A DNA stretch of 64,000 bases, from contig JAUNVP010000001.1 in assembly GCA_030537615.1 (NCBI GenBank), forward strand, positions 186,001 through 250,000. The letters run 5' to 3'. The notes beneath the pieces are model-generated. The model made no database searches. It was not told the DNA's origin and saw nothing but the letters and a program-made list of their open reading frames with translations. How positions within the stretch are numbered: the stretch's first letter is position 1; the number at the start of each line of letters is the position of its first letter. The DNA is from Actinomycetaceae bacterium (lineage in GTDB: Bacteria; Actinomycetota; Actinomycetes; Actinomycetales; Actinomycetaceae). This document shows, piece by piece, positions 18,406-26,231 of this stretch. Position numbers and translations under genes: made by a program.

Positions 18406-19674
18406 ATGAAAAACCGATTGAGAATCCTCGACCCAGGAAAAATCAAACTGGTCAAGAACACATTTTTCCTCTACATTCTCGTGTTCTCGGGCTACTTCTT
18501 TTCGCTCATAACCGTCCCCTACCAGACTCGTGTTCTTGGCCCCGAACTCTTCGGCAAGATCGGCTGGGCCGTAGCGACAATGTCGTATTTTGCGCTTGTG
18601 CTCGACTTCGGCTACATGCTCTCTGCAACCGAAACGATAGCCCGCCACCGCGACGATAAAGAGAAAGTCGAAGAAATCGTTGGCGCGGTAACGATCAACA
18701 AGATGCTATTTGCGCTCGGCGGCCTCATCATTGTCGCAATCATGGCCTTCGGATGGTCGAAGATGAATGACGATCCGTGGTTCTACATTCTCTGCTATCT
18801 GTCGACAGCATCCGGAAGTTTCCTTCTGGATTTTCTCTACCGCGGCATTGAAGAAATGCAAGTGATTACCATCAGATCGGTCGTAATTCGCGCGTTCTTC
18901 ACTGTATGTATATTTATTTTTCTTCGCGAAGAGGCTGACTACTGGGTTATCCCCGCCCTTGACCTAGCAGGAGGTATCCTCGCCATAGCATTCGTCTACT
19001 GGCATATGATCCACAAGCTCAAATACCGCTTCGTCATCCCCAGCCGCGACGTATGTCTTGAAGTATTGAAGTACTCATCGAGTTTCTTCTATTCTCGAAT
19101 CGCCTCCACCATCTACACCTCCACCAACGTCTTCCTACTTGGATTCATCTACGCCCCCTTGAGTGTCCCGATGGGTGCCTACAGCTCAGCCGATAAGATC
19201 TTCAATCTGATGAAAGTGGGCTTCGGACCGATAGCCGATAGCCTCTACCCCTACATGGTGCGCAACCAAGATTTCAAACTCCTCAAGAAGATACTGATCA
19301 TCTTCATGCCCCTCACAATTCTCGTAGCGGCCATCATTGCCTGGTTTGCTGAGCCGATCTGTATCCTCATCCTCGGCGAAAGATTTACAGCAACGGCTCC
19401 CCTTCTCCAACTGATGATGCCAATTTTCGTTATCACCCTACCGATCTACCTTCTCGGCTTCCCCACTTTAAGCCCTCTCGGTGCCGCCCACGCGGTCAAT
19501 CAATCTGTGATTGTTGCTTCCGTTGTACACGTCGTCATGCTTGTCGCATTATTTGCTTCGGGGACTCTAACGGTCAAAACTGTCATTGTGGCTACATTCA
19601 TTACCGAATGCGTCATGTTGATCTACCGGATCGTTGCGATCTTCAAATATCGTCATGGCAAAGCTCGCGCTTAG
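18406..19674 (+). CDS. Wzx-type polysaccharide flippase
   Basis: Polytopic membrane protein of 422 aa, of the MOP/RfbX flippase type. It would move lipid-linked oligosaccharide units across the cytoplasmic membrane. About twelve hydrophobic segments are spread over the whole length. The N-terminus (NTFFLYILVFSGYFFSLITVPYQTRVLGPELFGKIGWA) carries the family's P-Y-x-x-R-V-L-G-x-x-x-F-G pattern. It is followed directly by the polymerase gene, matching the Wzx-Wzy pairing of capsule loci. A second flippase of a different subtype is at 36.3 kb. The linked repeat unit is unknown. Confidence 0.85.
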   Translation: MKNRLRILDPGKIKLVKNTFFLYILVFSGYFFSLITVPYQTRVLGPELFGKIGWAVATMSYFALVLDFGYMLSATETIARHRDDKEKVEEIVGAVTINKMLFALGGLIIVAIMAFGWSKMNDDPWFYILCYLSTASGSFLLDFLYRGIEEMQVITIRSVVIRAFFTVCIFIFLREEADYWVIPALDLAGGILAIAFVYWHMIHKLKYRFVIPSRDVCLEVLKYSSSFFYSRIASTIYTSTNVFLLGFIYAPLSVPMGAYSSADKIFNLMKVGFGPIADSLYPYMVRNQDFKLLKKILIIFMPLTILVAAIIAWFAEPICILILGERFTATAPLLQLMMPIFVITLPIYLLGFPTLSPLGAAHAVNQSVIVASVVHVVMLVALFASGTLTVKTVIVATFITECVMLIYRIVAIFKYRHGKARA

Positions 19675-19678
19675 AATC

Positions 19679-21178
19679 ATGACAGCTTCGATTCATCAAG
19701 AAGGATATTCTCAACAACTTATGTCTCAAACGAAATCGCTTAACCCACTGGCACTCGCGACAAACCCAATCTATTGCGTCAGCGTCTACTTTGCCTTTCT
19801 CCTACTGAACCAAGTACAGTTACTCAACCGCTATCTGGGCGGTATCCAGGTCGGACTCGTGGCGTGGGCAGCAATCGTGGTCCTCACTCAGATCTTTACC
19901 GACAGGCAATGGTTGCGCACCAAGGCGCTGTGGGTTTTCGCTCTTTTACTTCCCGTAGCCGCCGTCACTCTCGCAATCAATTCCGAGCTTTCACCCTTTA
20001 CACAACTCAAATCTGCCGTTCTACTCGGAATTTCCATTTTCCTCGCCTACCCACTTGGTGCACGCATTGCCCGATCACCCAACCACTATCGAGATCTCGC
20101 GGTCGTCCTATTACCCGCTATTGTCATTACTTTCCTTCAAGCTCTTGTCTCGCTTATCACCGTTGCCATCCGATTCTCATACCTCGGTCCAATTAATGGA
20201 GAACTCGCTGTTCTCGGCGTACAGTTCTTCAAATACAACTCGGGCGCACAAGCTCTCATCGTCTTTGGATTCAATGCTGACTCGAATCACGCCGCTCTCT
20301 TTAGTCTGATCTCCATAGTTCTCTCGGTATGGTTCCTCATTTATCGAAACCAATTCGCGCTGTCGCGCAGAGGTCTGGCGACCGCAGTCACTTTCGCGTG
20401 GTTCAATCTCTTCATCTTGATCCCTGCGTTTGTTCTCCATAATTCCCGCGGCTCTCGATGGACGCTATACCTTGTCATCGTGCTGTTTATTCCCCTAGCC
20501 GTTCATCTCCTTTCCCGTACAAAACGTCGACGCGTCCTGCGAACCATCGTCGCGCTCGTTGCTGCTTTCGTCGTCGTATCTGGCATCAACGTCGTCATCG
20601 AGGAGAGCACCGCGGCGTACGTGACGGCAGCGGATCGATACCTCCCCCCTGTATCTGAACCGCAGACAGACGAACAGGAAGTTCCCGAAGAGATTCATTT
20701 TGCGAAAGGGGAAGCTGCTCAGTCAGCTCGTCCAATTATTTGGAAAGAGACATTCGAGGTATGGCAAACCAGCCCAGTTTTTGGAGTCGGACCATATAAC
20801 GCTCCCGCCATCGCTAAGCAACACCACATCGGTGATCCCGAAACGGGATACCTCATCAGGGGAACTGCTGTCCACAACTCCTACCTCGACGTGCTCGTCG
20901 CCTATGGTCTCGCAGGTATCGCCGTATACGCCCTGTTTTTCCTGTGGGCATTCGTAGTCTTTCTCAAGCGACTGAAAACCGCACCATTCGATACAGAGGA
21001 TCTGTTGTTCCTCGTGATTATCGTCGGGATTCTCGGCGGAACATTCTTCCTCACCAGTATCTTCCTCGGGTTCGAATACCTGTTCGGCGTCCTCTTGATC
21101 CTCATGGGGTATGTCGTTTCGAAACTCGAATCGGCCCCCGTGTGGCAACCTGAACTTGTATGGCATGAGGTGAAATAA
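19679..21178 (+). CDS. Wzy/O-antigen-ligase-like membrane polymerase
   Basis: Polytopic membrane protein of about 499 aa, with about eleven hydrophobic segments and a large extracytoplasmic loop near residues 310-420. That loop contains GVGPYNAPA and the AVHNSYLDVLVAYGLAGI block that is typical of the O-antigen ligase/polymerase (Wzy_C) superfamily. It probably polymerises the flipped repeat units. The start is uncertain: ATG 19679, just after the flippase stop, is used here, and ATG 19721 (MSQTKSLNP) is equally possible. Neither has a strong ribosome binding site. Confidence 0.8.
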   Translation: MTASIHQEGYSQQLMSQTKSLNPLALATNPIYCVSVYFAFLLLNQVQLLNRYLGGIQVGLVAWAAIVVLTQIFTDRQWLRTKALWVFALLLPVAAVTLAINSELSPFTQLKSAVLLGISIFLAYPLGARIARSPNHYRDLAVVLLPAIVITFLQALVSLITVAIRFSYLGPINGELAVLGVQFFKYNSGAQALIVFGFNADSNHAALFSLISIVLSVWFLIYRNQFALSRRGLATAVTFAWFNLFILIPAFVLHNSRGSRWTLYLVIVLFIPLAVHLLSRTKRRRVLRTIVALVAAFVVVSGINVVIEESTAAYVTAADRYLPPVSEPQTDEQEVPEEIHFAKGEAAQSARPIIWKETFEVWQTSPVFGVGPYNAPAIAKQHHIGDPETGYLIRGTAVHNSYLDVLVAYGLAGIAVYALFFLWAFVVFLKRLKTAPFDTEDLLFLVIIVGILGGTFFLTSIFLGFEYLFGVLLILMGYVVSKLESAPVWQPELVWHEVK

Positions 21179-21181
21179 ATC

Positions 21182-22162
21182 GTGTCCATCTCGGTGATCG
21201 TTCCCTACTACAACTCGAGTGCGCACCTGCCTGGACTAATCCATACGCTGACGGAACTCACGGTCCACACACCGGACACTCAAGTAGTAATCGTCGATGA
21301 CTGTTCAAACCATGACGAGTACATCAAGTTGTGTGAAGCGACTGCGAACTTTGATTGGACAGTCGTTCGACAAGAGACAAACACCGGACCGGGACCCGCT
21401 CGAAATCGAGGAATCACTCTCGCTACGGGTGACTACATCGTCTTTCTCGATGCAGATGACTCTCTGTCCTGTGACATGTACAGAGTGCTTTCGCCGATTA
21501 TTCGCGAACATGATCCCGATGTCATCCTTTTCGACGTCAAAACGGTATCACCGAGATCAACGCTCCTGCTACGCATGATTCCTGATTCAGAGCGTGGCCG
21601 AGTGGACCCGAAGTTCGCTCTCGCGTACGCGAGGTCTATGACTGCGGGAAAATGCTATAAAAGCAGGTTTATTCGCGATTTTAATCTCGCGTTCGGCGAT
21701 CTCAAGCGCCATGAGGATACCGCGTTCACAAAATCGGCTCTCGGACTAGCACAATCCGTATTTTACGAGCCTCAGGCTCTCTACGTATACCAGATCACTC
21801 CCGGTTCCCTCGTGACGGATGAGTCGAATGCTTCGATGGAGTCGTCGTTCAACTCCATCGCCTATATTCGCGATACTGTCGGTGACCGACGCCCGGAAGA
21901 GGTTCAGTATGTTTACATCGTGGAGGTCATTTTGTCGTGCGCTATGAAGATTAATTCTCTCGGGTTATCTGACAACGAGGTGAAAACCCTTTTCGATCGT
22001 TTCGATGTGGACGAACCTCACTGGTGGGACAACGGCTACCTCAAGCACTCATCTCGCCGCTATCAGCTCATGGCGCAGATGGTTCGCTATCGCCGAATTC
22101 GGACCTTGCGACTATTCCTTCGACTAGAAGCAGTTGCGCGTAAACTTCTTGGAATTGGATAA
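21182..22162 (+). CDS. GT2 glycosyltransferase
   Basis: Cytoplasmic GT-A fold glycosyltransferase of 326 aa. It starts SISVIVPYYNSSAHLPGLIHTL and has VIVDDCSN and the metal-binding FLDADDSL after GPGPARNRG. The start GTG lies three bases after the polymerase stop, with GAGGTGA inside the end of the polymerase gene. The C-terminal third shows no further recognised domain and ends in a basic Arg-rich stretch (RYRRIRTLRLFLRL) that may touch the membrane. It is part of the rightward operon. The sugar transferred is unknown. Confidence 0.83.
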   Translation: MSISVIVPYYNSSAHLPGLIHTLTELTVHTPDTQVVIVDDCSNHDEYIKLCEATANFDWTVVRQETNTGPGPARNRGITLATGDYIVFLDADDSLSCDMYRVLSPIIREHDPDVILFDVKTVSPRSTLLLRMIPDSERGRVDPKFALAYARSMTAGKCYKSRFIRDFNLAFGDLKRHEDTAFTKSALGLAQSVFYEPQALYVYQITPGSLVTDESNASMESSFNSIAYIRDTVGDRRPEEVQYVYIVEVILSCAMKINSLGLSDNEVKTLFDRFDVDEPHWWDNGYLKHSSRRYQLMAQMVRYRRIRTLRLFLRLEAVARKLLGIG

Positions 22163-22163
22163 C

Positions 22164-23141
22164 ATGTCTCAGCCTCTCGTTAGCGTTGTTGTGCCGGTCT
22201 ACAATGTCGAGGATTACGTATCGACATGCGTAGATTCTTTGCTCTCACAAACGTATCCGAACCTTGAAATCCTGCTGGTAGATGACGGTTCGACGGATAA
22301 ATCGGGAAGCATCATCGACACTTTCTCAGATCCGCGTTTACGGGTCTTTCATCAAGAAAATGGAGGACTCTCGAGCGCGCGTAATTTCGGGCTTGAACAC
22401 GCTAATGGTGAGTTCTTGTGCTTCGTCGATTCGGACGATGTTGTGAGGGAAGACTTCGTCGAATCAATGCTCAATGTTGCCCTGGTTAACGACTGCGATC
22501 TCGTAATTTGCGATCTCATCGGGTTTGTCGATGAACAGCCTCCGTCTCTCGACAGACAACCCGTTATCGCTCATCCTATAGCCCGGGATGATGCGATCGA
22601 CTGTCTTTACCAATCTGATTCTCTCGTTCGCTTCACCGTGGCGGTTACCAAGCTCTACCGCCAAGATTTGTACACTACTCTTCGTTTCCCCCACGGTAAA
22701 CTCCACGAAGATGTCGCTGTCGCCTTGCCCATAATTTTGAGTTCTCATCGCATATATGAGCTCGACAGCGCCCTCTACTTCTACCGAGACAACCCTCGCT
22801 CTATTATGAACAGCCCGTCATGGGCCCACTTAGATGGCTTGGTCTTTTACGAAGAGCACTACCGCACACTTGAAAAAATGGGACATCCGGCAGCCAAGTC
22901 CGCTCAACTGGCTGCATTCAAGACGGCGATCTCCAATCTTGTCGATTTTTCACGCGACCAGGACAAAAAGTCAACAAAACGTTTTCACCATCTGCTGTCC
23001 CATGTTCAATATCTCGCTCGGCGGATCGAAGTGCATGGATTGCGGCCGCGCGACGTAGCCCTCGTTCTCGTCACCCGCGTCTGTCCCCGGACCGCTATAT
23101 CGATCTACACGGTTGCCTTGCACGTACGGAACACGTTCTGA
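22164..23141 (+). CDS. GT2 glycosyltransferase, CpsI/EpsJ-like
   Basis: Glycosyltransferase of 325 aa, last gene of the rightward operon. Motifs are LVSVVVPVYNVEDYVSTCVDSLL, LLVDDGSTDKSG, QENGGLSSARNFGLEHA and CFVDSDDVV, the GT-A metal site. They are typical of capsule GT2 enzymes of the EpsJ/CpsI kind. The chosen start is ATG 22164, one base after the preceding stop. An in-frame GTG further upstream would overlap the previous gene by about 30 bases. The operon ends here: the next gene is convergent, with 14 bases between. Confidence 0.84.
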   Translation: MSQPLVSVVVPVYNVEDYVSTCVDSLLSQTYPNLEILLVDDGSTDKSGSIIDTFSDPRLRVFHQENGGLSSARNFGLEHANGEFLCFVDSDDVVREDFVESMLNVALVNDCDLVICDLIGFVDEQPPSLDRQPVIAHPIARDDAIDCLYQSDSLVRFTVAVTKLYRQDLYTTLRFPHGKLHEDVAVALPIILSSHRIYELDSALYFYRDNPRSIMNSPSWAHLDGLVFYEEHYRTLEKMGHPAAKSAQLAAFKTAISNLVDFSRDQDKKSTKRFHHLLSHVQYLARRIEVHGLRPRDVALVLVTRVCPRTAISIYTVALHVRNTF

Positions 23142-23155
23142 GACTAGATACGCGT

Positions 23156-24238
23156 TCAGGAAACGAACTTATTTGCCCCGTGCCAGCCGAAAGCATTTGC
23201 AGTCACCAGGGCGCGTCGTTTGATAGGCATCTGTGTGAATAGCGGATTGCGATACCACTGAGGAACCATGCGCCGAAGATTTTCTCTCAACACACACAGT
23301 TGTCTCGCCTGAGGATCGATTTGCCAGATGCGCTGAGCTGAACTGAGCATCAGTTGGTTAATTGTAAGAAAGTCGACGGCATCGTATACCGTGCGCCGTT
23401 CGGTTGCTGTGAGATCACGAGTACGGACGAGCGAATGCGTAAAACGCCGCACATGCTGCAAGGCGATGATGATGTCCAGGTTTTTCTCGAGATCTCCGGT
23501 ATTCATAATTGACCCAGGTCGATCGATGTAGTTGTAGAGGGAATACTCTCGCATGATCAGGCGCTGAGCGCTGAGTACGAGTTGAGCTTTGACAGACAGG
23601 TCCTCGTACCAGATATTGCGAGGATACGTAATGTTATTCTCGGTGAATAGTGCACGACGGACTACCGCAGACCACGCCGAAGGGAACACATTGACTGCAG
23701 CTGGTAGGCGAATCCCCTCAACCGGCGTTTGCGCTTTTTGCATGAGGTCATTCGAGATTTGTGCCGGTACAACCGGTTCAATCGGAATCATTTGGGATGC
23801 TTCGGCGCCGCCCCATTGAGTGAAACCAAACAGTAGGAGGTCGATTAGTTCCCCGTTTTTCTCATCGAGTCGGTCGAGTGTAAGTTCCCGATTAAGCGTA
23901 TCGATAGAATCGTGCGTCACCGTGTCATCGGGATCGACAAACCACACATAGGTGCCTTTAGCTTCGGCGATGAGAACATTGCGTGTTTGAGCCAAACCTT
24001 GATTATTTTGCTCGATTAATCGAATATTTGGCAGCCTGTCGTACCACTGACGAACAACATCACTCGTACGGTCTTGAGAACCATCATTAACGACGAGAAT
24101 TTCTATCCACGTTTTATTGGCATGTGCGTCAAGCAACGATTGAAAACATGTTCCGATTAATGTGGCTAGATTATACGCTGGAAGCGCAATTGTTAACGAG
24201 ATTCGACTTTCTGAATCCGCATTTTGTGTCTGTCGCAT
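23156..24238 (-). CDS. GT2 glycosyltransferase
   Basis: Glycosyltransferase of 360 aa with ISLTIALPAYNLATLIGTCFQSLL, LVVNDGSQDRTSDVV, NQGLAQTRNVLIAEAKG and the metal site WFVDPDDTV. The C-terminal half includes PRNIWYEDLSVKAQLVLSA, a pattern shared with the two GT2 genes just before it. The start ATG 24238 is preceded by TACGAT exactly six bases ahead, so it may have its own leaderless transcript. A long leftward run of genes lies upstream of it. The sugar is unknown. Confidence 0.82.
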   Translation of the reverse strand: MRQTQNADSESRISLTIALPAYNLATLIGTCFQSLLDAHANKTWIEILVVNDGSQDRTSDVVRQWYDRLPNIRLIEQNNQGLAQTRNVLIAEAKGTYVWFVDPDDTVTHDSIDTLNRELTLDRLDEKNGELIDLLLFGFTQWGGAEASQMIPIEPVVPAQISNDLMQKAQTPVEGIRLPAAVNVFPSAWSAVVRRALFTENNITYPRNIWYEDLSVKAQLVLSAQRLIMREYSLYNYIDRPGSIMNTGDLEKNLDIIIALQHVRRFTHSLVRTRDLTATERRTVYDAVDFLTINQLMLSSAQRIWQIDPQARQLCVLRENLRRMVPQWYRNPLFTQMPIKRRALVTANAFGWHGANKFVS

Positions 24239-24250
24239 ACCTCGATCGTA
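24239..24250 (-). promoter_or_regulatory. -10 element for a possibly leaderless GT2 gene
   Basis: On the minus strand TACGAT (24250-24245) is followed by CGAGGT and then the ATG at 24238. The six-base spacing fits a transcript starting at the start codon. The GAGG within the spacer is too close to the ATG to act as a normal ribosome binding site. Confidence 0.35.
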
Positions 24251-24274
24251 CTATATCGTTCGTTCAGGTTGATC

Positions 24275-24982
24275 TCAGCTCAGTCGAGTTAAGATACCCT
24301 CGGTATCTCTCAACTCATTCCAAGCCGGCCCGTTCTCACTCACCCAGTGAGGATCAGGAATGCGCCAATTCTCCGTAAAAATGTCCTCGAGAAAACGCTC
24401 CGGTTCCGATGGAATTGGAACATCAATACCGAAGGTTTCTCGCGTGCTGATTGATTGAATTGGTGAACATTTGAGGAAAGAAACCCGGTGTGTCAGATCT
24501 TCGACTGATTCATTCGAGTCTTTGAAAAATACAAAGGAGCCAAATCCTTGGTCTTTCCACTCGCCAAACCAAAAGAAATCAATGGAAACATCGTCTATCT
24601 CAATTGAAAACTCAAGCATATCCCCATCGATAGTGAAAAAATGCGTGAGATGGTAACCGCGGCTCTTCATCCACTTAAATAGATCCTGAAGATCTTTTTT
24701 GTCTTTTCCAAGAACTCCAAAGTCGAGATCGTTATCGAAAGATATGAACCTGCCTTCACGCATAAATCCAAGGAGAGTTCCGTAGACGGCGAACACAGGC
24801 ATAGGCGCAGATTCTAGGTCAGCGCAGAGCTTGCGCAGAACATCTGGACCACGACGTCGTAGCTGACGAGAAATGAAGCGGGGCCGAATCTTATGGTAAT
24901 ACACCCCATACAAACGTTCATATACTCCACCGGTCAATCGATTCTCACGAAATACCGCCTTGACCTTGGCTACATTGAGCAT
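24275..24982 (-). CDS. LicD/fukutin-like phosphotransferase
   Basis: Protein of 235 aa with the LicD-like nucleotidyltransferase core: YGTLLGFMREGRFISFDNDLDFGVL, seen as GTLLGFMREGRF and FDNDLDFGV at about residues 75-96. It keeps the metal-binding Asp residues but reads FDNDLD where the other LicD in the window reads WDDDID. It is therefore a more distant member. The start is ATG 24982, with AGAGGA five bases ahead. Two 60-base lines inside it hold 40% and 42% GC by hand count, clearly lower than the glycosyltransferases at 33-34 kb. It lies downstream of the opine-dehydrogenase-like gene with a 178-base gap. Confidence 0.7.
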   Translation of the reverse strand: MLNVAKVKAVFRENRLTGGVYERLYGVYYHKIRPRFISRQLRRRGPDVLRKLCADLESAPMPVFAVYGTLLGFMREGRFISFDNDLDFGVLGKDKKDLQDLFKWMKSRGYHLTHFFTIDGDMLEFSIEIDDVSIDFFWFGEWKDQGFGSFVFFKDSNESVEDLTHRVSFLKCSPIQSISTRETFGIDVPIPSEPERFLEDIFTENWRIPDPHWVSENGPAWNELRDTEGILTRLS

Positions 24983-25160
24983 ACTGTCCTCTTCACTAGA
25001 CTCGGATAAGACGACTGCCGATGGTGTTCTTTCGCACTGGACGAAGTGACCCCAAATGACAACTATACCCTTCAACAGCGATCTCAGTTTTCAAGCGAAT
25101 TTGTGCGGCTCAACCGAGACGAATCAGACGTTGTTTCCCGCTATTCGTCAGTGTCATGTC

Positions 25161-26231
25161 CTAGTGATAGAACTCGACAACTGCGCGTGGTGAATCAAAC
25201 GGCAAAGTGACACGCTTGTGCGCGTGCTCTCCACCAACCGAGCAATACCATGCCCAGATCTCGTCCATCATCGGTGTCGGTATTCTCGCTATTTGGCCGA
25301 ACTGGATAAGAATATGGAGACCGTAGGGAAAATCAGTTGTGAAGTACCGAGATTCCCACTCGGGAACAAAGCCTCCTCGGACCTGTCGATGGGGAGTTTC
25401 GAGCCCCTTAAAGGCGCGAATCCCCGTAATAGTAGCCGTTATTTCTGCGGGGGTACTTCCCTCGTAATAGGTACTGAGTGATTCAACACCACTGAGATCT
25501 AATTCTGGAAAAGCTTTACACACGGCCTGCAACTCCTCATCAGCGGTAAGTAACACACGCGATGCATCGTCATCCCAATCCTCATAAAACAGCGGGATTC
25601 TCTCGTATGGCGACTCTGGATCATAGTCTCGAAACAAGCTGTATAACCGAGAAGTATGCAAAATAGGATTTGAGGGTGTCAGCGTGACTGCAAGATATGT
25701 CGCGAGAGTTTCCGTGGGAGTCTCAAAGAGAGTAGCCAAGTCGGTTGATATGTCACAACCACGGTCAGCCGGGACTGCGGCACCGTAGAGTTTTTGTTTT
25801 GTTCCCAGGATTCTCACCCGATGCCCGTAGCTGTCTAATCGCGCAATATAAGGAACCCGTTGGAGTCCATACACACATACACCGGCTTTGATCAACGGAT
25901 TGAAAAAGATCTCAGCCCCTCCCGACCCGGGCACAACAACCAGCGTATTCGACGGTCCCAACACCTTGAGAAGTGGATCTACCCAGTGTGAGAACACTTC
26001 GGGAGGAACGGTGAGAAACACATAGTGACACGTCCGCAGATGGGAAGGATCGTTCGTTACTCGACTAAGAACGGCATGGAAATCATTGCCTGTAACAGCG
26101 TCCACAACTGCTATTTCTGTCGACCATCTCTCCGGCGAATTGGTTACGACGGTGACCTGGTGACCTTGATGCGCCGCTTGTCCTGCAATCAACGTACCAA
26201 TGTTTCCACCACCGATGACTCCTACGTGCAC
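25161..26231 (-). CDS. NAD(P)-dependent octopine/nopaline (opine) dehydrogenase-like protein
   Basis: Oxidoreductase of 356 aa. The N-terminal Rossmann fold starts MHVGVIGGGNIGTLIAG and has VVPGSGGAE at about 99-107. The C-terminal opine-dehydrogenase domain has NPILHTSRLYSLF with His192, then Arg295 and Asp300 in ESRYFTTDFPYGLH. The His and the Arg-x4-Asp pair match the catalytic set of the CENDH family (His202, Arg292, Asp297). Such enzymes reductively join an amino acid or amine to a 2-oxo acid. Its start overlaps the cytidylyltransferase-kinase gene by 10 bases. A role in building the CDP-activated substituent is inference; the substrate is unknown. Confidence 0.78.
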   Translation of the reverse strand: MHVGVIGGGNIGTLIAGQAAHQGHQVTVVTNSPERWSTEIAVVDAVTGNDFHAVLSRVTNDPSHLRTCHYVFLTVPPEVFSHWVDPLLKVLGPSNTLVVVPGSGGAEIFFNPLIKAGVCVYGLQRVPYIARLDSYGHRVRILGTKQKLYGAAVPADRGCDISTDLATLFETPTETLATYLAVTLTPSNPILHTSRLYSLFRDYDPESPYERIPLFYEDWDDDASRVLLTADEELQAVCKAFPELDLSGVESLSTYYEGSTPAEITATITGIRAFKGLETPHRQVRGGFVPEWESRYFTTDFPYGLHILIQFGQIARIPTPMMDEIWAWYCSVGGEHAHKRVTLPFDSPRAVVEFYH

